DNA from: Gentiana macrophylla
Taxonomy: Eukaryota > Streptophyta > Magnoliopsida > Gentianales > Gentianaceae
NCBI GenBank assembly: GCA_026214975.1
Contig: CM047813.1
Span: forward strand, 27,536,797 to 27,600,796
Length of the DNA: 64,000 nucleotides
Reading direction: 5' to 3'
How positions within the stretch are numbered: position 1 is the stretch's first letter; each line of letters opens with the position of its first letter. Below the pieces are notes generated by a model, which was not told where the DNA came from, did no database searches, and saw only the letters and a list, made by a program, of their open reading frames with translations. Both the position numbers and the translations under genes were made by a program. This document shows, one piece after another, positions 56,786 through 64,000 of this stretch.

Positions 56786-58167
56786 GGTTAGAAAATTCAT
56801 TAAAATTTTCGAAAAATAGTCAAAAATAATAATTATATTATATGTCTAATTTAGATTTTAATAAGATTTTAAGTTTATATAATTGAGTAATTAATATTAG
56901 ATATTGTTTTTATATAATTATATAAGTATGTTGATATTTATAAGTAAAATTTTTAGAATCATTGTCAATATGACTTATGAGTTTGGAATTGGACTAAGTT
57001 TATTGATTTTTGGCACCACAAAAATATAACTATAGCCAAATAACCTACCTCAGCCTTGATTAGAGTGATCAAGACCTCACTCGAAATTGTCAATTGTGAT
57101 TAAATAACCGAGCTTTAGCTATTTTGGTCTACATTTCCTTGAAATACCGCAAGTTTTTATGCGTCTTATAAAAAAGAGATGGAGACATAAAAGCTAAATT
57201 TTGGTATATGCTGAGATTGGAAAGATTAGATAAGTAGTAGTATATTCGATCTTACCTCATGACACTTACAACATAGTCGATTTTGGTAATAAGTTCGGAT
57301 ATATTAATATTCTATAAAAGAATTAAGAACGAAGTACCATATTTACACAGAATTAATCAAATATCAGGTATCTTCCTTATCTGTGATTAACAACTTAAAA
57401 ATAAAATAACAAATCGGTTGTAGCTACCAATGATTGGAGTGAGTAGGGTATTATCTCGAAATGTCCTATATCACTACGAGGTAATTAAGCTCCCGATTGC
57501 ACGATGATAGTAGTCCAGCTAGGGATTATCTCGAAATGTCCTATTGCTTGGGAATGAAGGCACAAGATAAAATGAAAAAGGAAAAGTTGAATCATAAGAT
57601 CTCAGGAATTATTACAAGTTTAAGGAAACCGGACTTGTAATTTTCGATCGAAAGAGTAATACTCCGATCAATCTTGATGAAGCAATGCCTGTAAGTTTGA
57701 TTTTCTACACACACTCACGCTTTTAGTTCTTAATCTTGAAAAAAAAAAAAAAAAAAAAAAGAAGAAGAAGAAGAAGAAAATCAAAAGAGATGCTATTAAA
57801 TCGAGATTATGTTTTTTCAAAAATATAAAGATGTGAGATGCATTTGACTTGCTCTTTCTCTTTTGATTAACCAACATCTTGAACCTAAACTCTATAAGCC
57901 ATTTTTGTCGACTACCTGACCGAGTTTCCGATTCCAGAATTTCATAATAGTTGCGATTAAAAATAATTAAAAAATTTTATTTATACTTTTAAGTATTACA
58001 TATATAATTTTATCTAAATAATATTTAATGTTTAAGTTATTTCATTATATACTCTTTCTGTCTTCTTAAGATTTTAAATTAAGATAGATAATATATTTAT
58101 AATATTGACAATATAAAATATAATCTGAAAATTATACTATCTTTTATTACAGCTTATTTTTGCTTTA
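56786..58167 (+). other. 3' spacer of element B
   Basis: Non-coding, AT-rich. It contains a direct repeat ATTATCTCGAAATGTCCTAT (57,450 and 57,523) and a poly(A)+(GAA)n microsatellite (57,739-57,780). Probably 3' untranslated. Confidence 0.55.
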
Positions 58168-58198
58168 GGACGATCAAAAGCTTAAGTGGGAAGTAATT
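58168..58198 (+). other. Polypurine tract of element B
   Basis: GGACGATCAAAAGC then TTAAGTGGGAAGTAAT precedes the LTR start TGATGTATT. The first half is shared with element C. Confidence 0.8.
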
Positions 58199-60366
58199 TG
58201 ATGTATTATTTTATATGATTAAATATACGTTATATTATTATGTTTTATTAACGAATTCTATATAAAATATATGAAATTATGGTATAAAATGTTAGTCTTT
58301 ATAATTTAGAGTATTTAGTAATAATAATAATAAAAAGTTGTAATTTTGTACGATTTTAGTAAATCGGAGTTAATATGTCGATTTACGTGGGTATTTGTGA
58401 TATTTTATTGCGATTTATAAACCAAGACCCGAGAATCGACATATTAAAGTTTAATCATATCTCTGGAATGATTTAGAGAGTGTCACGAGCTTAAATGGTC
58501 AATTGAATAGCTTAAGTGGATAAGTGGCCAACCAATCTGGATAAGTAATAATTGAAAATGTCTTCGACAAACGAATGGCTCATCAAAACAACATTTTCGG
58601 AGAAAGTGTTCTTCACGCAAGTTGTAGATTTTTCCGAGAGTTTTCCAATGCAATTTAAATTATGAACATTGAGGTCTACAACTTAAACAGTGATCAAGTG
58701 GCTAATCGATTTGAATTAATAAAAATTCCGTAAAAGCTTCGGAGGAACACGAGGTTATCAAGAAGGCGTTATCTCAAGAAGAGTCCTTCATGAAAGTTGT
58801 AGAGTTTCTCGAGACCTTAATTTTGGCATTTCGTTTGCAATTTTGGAGGGCCGAACTCGAGATATGAATTTTAGAAGTTTAATAATTATATATATAAATA
58901 TATATAATCACCGCATATCTTTGGAGTGATCAAGTTAGTGGGGTAATCATTATACCGGACCGATCCGGCTTAATCTCGGACCGGTCCGGCCAAGGATCCA
59001 ACTTCTATATAAAGAGCTCATTCGAGAGATAAATGAAAGTGTACCAAATATATATACACAATATCATATATATATTCTCCTCTCTTCTCTTTTCTTTTTT
59101 TTTAATTTTTAGTAGTAGTTGTAAATAAGGCCTTACGCCGTAATAATGTAGTATCGTTATAATGCTCGGGAAAATCTCGGAAGTCGGTTTTGCTAAAGAA
59201 GTTGTAATGTCCGAAAATACGATTTACGAATCAACCGTCGGGTAACTTTTCTTAAGTATTTATGTTTGTTTTTATATTTTTCGTTGTTATAATGTTTTTA
59301 GGCTAAATATAATCATCGCCAAAACTATGTAATCGGTTTTATTTCGATCTTTTCGTTAAAGAAATGTTGTTAAGTTAAAATGACTAAAATTGAGTTAATT
59401 GAATCTTTTTCTATTTTGATCGTATTCGTATTAACATATTTAACCGATCTGAGGAATTCATAATCTAATTATGAATTGACGCCTCGTAGTCAGGATATGA
59501 AATAAAAGATAGAAAAACCGGAGGGTAAAATTGGCCGTGTGAACAACGTGATAACGGAATCCGATTTCCTACCCGGGGGTAAATTTGTTTTGGGAGAAAT
59601 GAATTTTATTATAATTTGTACTCGAGATCGTAATAATGTTAAATCATCGCTTTAATTGAAACTTAAACCGGAAGGTTAAATCGTCCGGCTTTGACAACCG
59701 GAGCCTTTAAAATAAAATTGACCGCTTGACGAACGGAATGACTCCTTTTATCTAAAGGTAGATTTGTACTGGGACTGTTCGATTAATTCGTTTACCGTAA
59801 TTGATTGTGGACCTTGGGCGATGCAATGGACATATGACAATTTCATACGCTCGTGTGAGGAGGAATTGTTTACCTCAGGAGTGCACCGTTTCACTTACTC
59901 AATTGGACCTAAAATAAAAGGAGAGATCGAACACATTTCAATTAATCGAAAAGGTCGTATAAACCAATTATATAAGTTTTGGCCAGTTCTCTAAAATATC
60001 TGTTTAATATATTGGTATCTATATATTTATATCTATATATATACTTTGCAATTTATGTACATCTATATATATTTATATATCTATATATATTATATTAGAA
60101 TAACTTTTAAATTACGTATTTATTTTATGTTGACTAGAATAGTAGTGATCTGTGTTATAAAATTGCGATTTAGATCGAGTTAATAATTGACTCTTTGGTG
60201 TTTAACCACACGTAAAAGAAATTACCAAGTTCCTGTGGATACGATACTCGACTCACCATACTAACACTACAATTTGACCCGGTACCTTTGCCGGTTAGGA
60301 TCGTTTAACCCAAGAAACGCGTCACGATTTACGCACCGTTCTCAGGGACAGGTTTAGGCGGTATCA
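58199..60366 (+). repeat. 3' LTR of element B
   Basis: TGATGTATTATTTT...GGCGGTATCA. The motif pair at 58,955-58,991 and TATA box near 59,007 match the 5' LTR. Near the 3' end, where the 5' LTR has a perfect extra primer-site copy, it reads ACGCACCGTTCTCAGGGA. Confidence 0.95.
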
Positions 60367-60371
60367 TTTAC

Positions 60372-60964
60372 CAGCCTGAAATTTCCTAGATTTCTTCTGG
60401 GGCTGTGCTCCTGATGATGAAAGATGAAGAATTTTGGGCACTTCTCCATTGCAGCAGCACTACAGAACAGTAACAGGGATGAAGGATGTGGTGTTTAGGG
60501 TTTGGAAAATGGAAGTAAATGGTTTGGTTATGGTGGTGATTTGGTGGTGATAGTGGTGGTGATGGTGGCCGAAATATATGAAGAAGGAAGAAATGGAAGA
60601 AGTTTGGTGAATGAAAGAGATGAAAATGATAAGAGTGATGATATTGGTGATGAAGGGGTGATTTAAATAGGAAGAATGGAGTGAGGGTGGATGGTTTTAG
60701 TGGGATTGTGGGTAGAGAAGTTATTAGGGTGAGGGATTTGAGGAGGTGATTGATGGGATTGAGGTGGAGTTATGGTGGAGTGTGGGAAAGGATGAAAAAT
60801 TTGAAAAGAGGGGAAAATGGTTCGGTTTCTGCTGACTGACCGTATCTGGTGCAACGTGTATCCTCCACGTGTCTCTAAAAATTCAGCTTCATGAACTGAC
60901 GTTCAGAAATCTGAAAATCAAGCCTCGATAACCCGGAGGTTACCCTCGAGATACCGGGGGTATC
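60372..60964 (-). promoter_or_regulatory. Promoter-like spacer upstream of the element C ORF
   Basis: On the minus strand, in order: a GC-rich motif pair (60,964-60,923: ATACCCCCGGTATCTCG and GGGTAACCTCCGGGTTATCG), a TATA-like TATTTAAAT (60,669-60,661), a C/T-rich leader with CCACCA repeats, and, across element B, the second motif pair (34,921-34,889) and the ORF start. Motif, TATA, about 300 bp, motif is also the order in the element C LTR. The promoter call is an inference from layout. Confidence 0.5.
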
Positions 60965-61283
60965 TTTTCCCCAGATTCTTTATCTGCCTTTGCTGCACTT
61001 CTTACTCAACCTTTCTGCTCAATTTTGACCTCAAATTGACTACCCTTTTATTCTTCAATTGTTATTTCCGACTCAAAACCTAACCCACTTCACTAGAATC
61101 CGCAATGAGGTAAAAAAACTTTTCCAGAATCATTCGGTTTTAAGCCTAAGTTTGTGGTAGGATGAAAAAAAGCTCGTCCCTTCATCTGGCTACTTTTATT
61201 CAATCCTAAACTACCTAAGGGTTTGAAGAGATAGTTCTGAGTTTATAGTCGCCAGCTCGACTTTCTTCAGATCTTCGATCAAT
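60965..61283 (-). other. Spacer downstream of the element C protease ORF
   Basis: About 320 bp, no ORF. Where an autonomous relative would encode RT, there is no RT, RNase H or integrase sequence, so the pol genes were deleted or never present. Confidence 0.55.
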
Positions 61284-62345
61284 CTAGGGTTGGAGCTTTA
61301 ACTTGCCAAACTTTCGCTCAGAGGTTTGCACTTTTAAAGAACCTTTTTGAGCCCTCTTCCTAGCATGCCTCTCCCTTTTAGCTTGTGTGCTAGGTCTGCC
61401 TCTGCGTCGAGATTTAGACTTTAAACTCAAGGACTCCACATTTTCCACTTTTAACTCGACTCGTTCACTACGCAACACGGAAGGACTAGCTTCCGTGAGC
61501 ATCTTGTCGTGGTCCTTATCTTCTTTCTCTCTCAGCATTAATCTCATAAACTCTTGCTCAACGGTTTCTATTACAACCTCTCTATGTTTATGCCCTTCGA
61601 TTTCCAAAATCTCCACCTTTCCTGAAGCATACGTCATCTTACAACTCTCCGGTCGGTTTTCTAGGGGTTCTAAGATCCTAAAAGATACATCATCATTATT
61701 AATCCTTAGAGTGATCTCCCTCTTATCGAAATCCATAACCGCCCTGCTTGTTGCTAAGAAAGGTCGTCCTAAGAGAACTGGGGCACTAGGGTCCTCAGGT
61801 ACATCTATGACTGTGAAGTCAATAGGATACATGAACCCTCCTTCCTTAATTGTACACTTCTTAAGCAAACCATCAGGCATGTCTCTGGTTCTATCTACGA
61901 AGGTCATGGTCCTGGTTTGATTCATTACGACCGGAAGTTTTATCTTTTGACAGAGGGAAAAAGGTAGCATATTGCAACTCGAGCCAGAGTCGCAGAGACC
62001 TAATCCTGCGGATATTCCATTAACAGAAATCGGGAGTCTAAACGTGCCAGGGTCTCCTAACTTCACCACGGTGTCTGAGTCTGGGTAATCCTCAGGCTCA
62101 GAAAGCATCGTGTCAGGATCCTCTTCAAGATCATCAGAATCATAATCCGAAGATGATATTTCAATTGACTCACAAGGAAACTCACCTGGGCGATATGTGC
62201 TATACTCCTTCAGGTCATCTTCAGGCTCTTGCTTGATTGCTTTCTCCTCTTTTTCCAACCTTTTCTTTATAGTCTCATAATGCTCTCGTGCTACAGTTCC
62301 AGGATACATGGAAATCGGTGTGATGTTCAAGATTGTTCTAGGCAT
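61284..62345 (-). CDS. Aspartic protease ORF of element C
   Basis: An unbroken 353-codon frame. Residues 97-129 (GDPGTFRLPISVNGISAGLGLCDSGSSCNMLPF) hold the active site D-S-G at 119-121; LLGRPFLAT is at 191-199. This is the gypsy/Athila-type protease (compare DPGSFTIP...DLGAS...ILGRPFLATGR in element B). The N-terminus is acidic, the C-terminus is basic (KSKSRRRGRPSTQAKRERHARKRAQKG), unusual for a protease and possibly nucleic-acid binding. No RT follows. It probably cut a Gag made by another copy; that is an inference. Confidence 0.85.
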   Translation of the reverse strand: MPRTILNITPISMYPGTVAREHYETIKKRLEKEEKAIKQEPEDDLKEYSTYRPGEFPCESIEISSSDYDSDDLEEDPDTMLSEPEDYPDSDTVVKLGDPGTFRLPISVNGISAGLGLCDSGSSCNMLPFSLCQKIKLPVVMNQTRTMTFVDRTRDMPDGLLKKCTIKEGGFMYPIDFTVIDVPEDPSAPVLLGRPFLATSRAVMDFDKREITLRINNDDVSFRILEPLENRPESCKMTYASGKVEILEIEGHKHREVVIETVEQEFMRLMLREKEDKDHDKMLTEASPSVLRSERVELKVENVESLSLKSKSRRRGRPSTQAKRERHARKRAQKGSLKVQTSERKFGKLKLQP

Positions 62346-62415
62346 ATTGTTTGACTTGTTTGCTCTTTTTCAACTCTGAATCGATCGAATTTCTGAAGTG
62401 TTCTGATCTTCCTGC

Positions 62416-63350
62416 TGATAGCAATCTTAACCGCTAACTTTCACCGACAGAGTATCGGGTCAACGGGAGTATAGTGCTCACAAGGTCGAATCCACAGGGA
62501 GTAATGTCTAAGTACCAAAGCTGACGTCGAACTTAGTTCAGGACAAAATATGGTGGGAGGATATTATACTAATGCAGAAATAAAGGTTATACTAGTGGTT
62601 GTACTTCTAGATATTAAGAGGTATAGCCGAACTATGATCCCACGAGCTACTTTTACCCCTTAGGAAGGACTTGATAGGGAGCGTGTATTAACCGACCTAC
62701 CTATCCAATGTAGTTTAACGACATCCACGGGTGCCAACTCCAACTTCTAGCAATTAGACTGAACAACTCGATCTAACCACCCTATGTGAAGCTAACCGAC
62801 TCTCCCTTTAGATAACCGATTATCCTAACATGATTAAGTTCTAGAGTTGCTCAAACATTAACGATGACAATTAAACCTCTTTATTGGAAATGGACTTAAC
62901 AACTAGGCCGAATCTACGCAACGATCCTAAAACCCCTTATCCCACATCTCACCGCAAAATGCATCTATAAGTTCGATGTGTGTGACAGTGAACTAGGTGA
63001 TCAATCTAATTCAAAGATGTTAAAATAAGTTTTAGGACGTGGATTAATCGTTAAAACATTCAATTACGCACTACACAACTCCCAATCTCATCCCCCTTAG
63101 GGTTTTCGCTCGCTTTCACATAATTCTACTACACATGCAATTAGCTACTCATGATTATGCTAATGACGGAATAAAGAAAGGAAGACATGCTAGAAATAAT
63201 AAAAGAGAAATAATTCATTACCATATAACCGCAGAAAATATGATCCAGAAAAGTATGAAGAAATAATTGCACCAAAAAGTTGAATCTTTTGTTCTTGGAA
63301 TGTAAATCTAAGCTATAACAAGTGTGTAGAATCAATGGATGTTATCTAGG
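62416..63350 (-). repeat. LTR of a further Athila/Tat-like element (D), partial
   Basis: On the minus strand the segment ends CCCTGTGGATTCGACC...GTTAAGATTGCTATCA, the typical U5 of Athila/Tat LTRs. It lies directly upstream of the protease ORF, but no primer site follows (GCAGGAAGATCAG instead of TGGCGCC). It shares no long identity with the element C LTR. Cut at 63,351 by another LTR. Either a solo LTR in element C or the real 5' LTR of a chimera. Confidence 0.55.
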
Positions 63351-64000
63351 TGTTGGACTTATTTCTTAGTTTTGATGATGAGTGCCATACTAGCTGTTAT
63401 AGTGCAAAGGCAAAAAGATGTCTAGATCAAATGTATAGGTTTATTAGAGTTTGATTCATAAATAGGTTTGATCAAACAAGATCTTTGTAAAGAATCACTG
63501 GTTGATATCAAGCAGACTGGTCTAGGTCGAGAGGGTAGATAGGTCAAGAGACTAGTCTTGAACCTCACCAAGACCAAGACCAAGGCCGAGGGTTCAAACT
63601 CGATGAAATGAAGGCTAAGGGATCAAACTTAGTATTTAAAGTCAAGGATATGGAATCGAATTTAGGCAAGTCTGTGATGACCTAAACCGATTACATATAC
63701 CTTGTGTAGAAGGTCTAAGTTCCATAAGTTGGATGATGTTTGGAACTTGGTTATAATTAAAATGGTGTAATCTAACTTCACAAATAAAAGTTAGATAAAA
63801 GAAATCACCGCATGATATTTTATACACGTAAATATGATGTTCAAGTGATCGATAGTACTTCAAAGATCGATGAACCTCGCCGATATAATACCTCGATTAA
63901 TTCAAGATTATTGAAAGATTACATGGATAAGACACCAACTACCTCTCGACTTATCAAGGAAATCAAAGGTGAGATTAAAAAGACGTTGGGATGATTTATA
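63351..64000 (+). repeat. SIRE-like copia LTR, cut by the right window edge
   Basis: Begins TGTTGGACTTATTTC followed by TTTTGATGATGAGTG, like the start of the SIRE-type LTR here (TGTTAGAAAT..., GGATTTTGATGATGA). The rest is non-coding; short frames near 63,812-63,994 look accidental. Orientation from the TG start only. Confidence 0.45.

Larger units (their letters stand above)
34922..60366 (+). mobile_element. Element B: full-length Athila-type Ty3/gypsy retrotransposon
   Basis: LTRs of 2,177 and 2,168 bp flank gag, protease, RT/RNase H, integrase and two further ORFs. TTTAC lies on both sides (34,917-34,921 and 60,367-60,371), so both ends are intact. The tRNA-Asp primer site, the FMDDFSVYG palm motif and ORFs downstream of integrase define the Athila lineage. 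A 9-kb copia-type element (45,376-54,382) sits in the first post-pol ORF. Without it the element is about 16.4 kb. Frameshifts prevent activity, unless they are assembly errors. Confidence 0.95.
30938..62415 (-). mobile_element. Element C: RT-less Athila/Tat-like element, split by element B
   Basis: Minus order: protease ORF (62,345-61,284), a promoter-like spacer, an env-position ORF (34,841-33,747), 3' spacer, polypurine tract, 3' LTR (32,503-30,938). No RT, RNase H or integrase is found. The polypurine tract (GGGACGATCAAAAGC, AAGTGGGGGG) is nearly that of element B, so both are relatives. The 5' end is unclear: the LTR next to the protease ORF (62,416 onward) is a different family. Confidence 0.65.

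Noticed and set aside
30938..63350. LTRs at 30,938-32,503 and 62,416-63,350 as a pair of one element
   Set aside because: They share only the general Athila/Tat U5 style, not sequence identity.

Overview
The window is repeat-rich nuclear DNA of a flowering plant, probably a eudicot. It is AT-rich, the LTR retrotransposons are primed by plant initiator tRNA-Met or tRNA-Asp, and the Ty1/copia SIRE-type, Ty3/gypsy Athila-type, MULE, hAT and DUF4283 families are all plant families. I recognise no rRNA, tRNA, CRISPR or ordinary single-copy host gene. Almost every base that can be assigned belongs to a mobile element, and most coding regions carry frameshifts or stops.

Left part (1-15,685). A minus-strand copia element (1-3,709) runs off the left edge and ends in an LTR. 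AT-rich spacer follows, with a TRIM-like LTR, a LINE-like tail, a PIF/Harbinger-like MITE (5,599-5,881) and a MULE-like MITE (6,756-7,262). A possible solo LTR (7,401-11,065) is split by a MULE (8,411-11,034, 9-bp target duplication), which is itself split by a solo LTR called family A (8,592-10,203). A decayed minus-strand DUF4283 gene (13,672-11,243) is broken by a hAT element at its zinc knuckle. A second copia LTR with a gag stub (13,951-14,589) abuts a fragment of another LTR.

Centre (15,686-30,937). This is a decayed SIRE/Maximus-type copia element on the minus strand: 3' LTR, polypurine tract, env-position ORF, RT/RNase H, integrase, protease, gag, primer site and a truncated 5' LTR. 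It hosts a small non-autonomous gypsy element (22,569-25,323) and a second family A solo LTR (25,591-27,132).

Right part (30,938-64,000). The SIRE 5' LTR is cut by an Athila/Tat-like element on the minus strand (element C: LTR 30,938-32,503, env-position ORF 34,841-33,747, protease ORF 62,345-61,284). Element C is split by a complete plus-strand Athila element (element B, 34,922-60,366, target duplication TTTAC). B is split by a 9-kb non-coding copia-type element (45,376-54,382, target duplication ATCGC). The chain SIRE > C > B > copia-LARD is four levels deep. Two further LTR pieces (62,416 and 63,351 onward) reach the right edge.

Two patterns are not explained by ordinary annotation. First, four ORFs downstream of pol, in three elements from two superfamilies, look like one protein family. 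Second, each gypsy family carries its own GC-rich near-palindromic motif near the LTR TATA box. In B and C the same family-specific motif recurs in front of the post-pol ORFs, in C together with an LTR-like motif-TATA-motif layout, as if each ORF had its own internal promoter.
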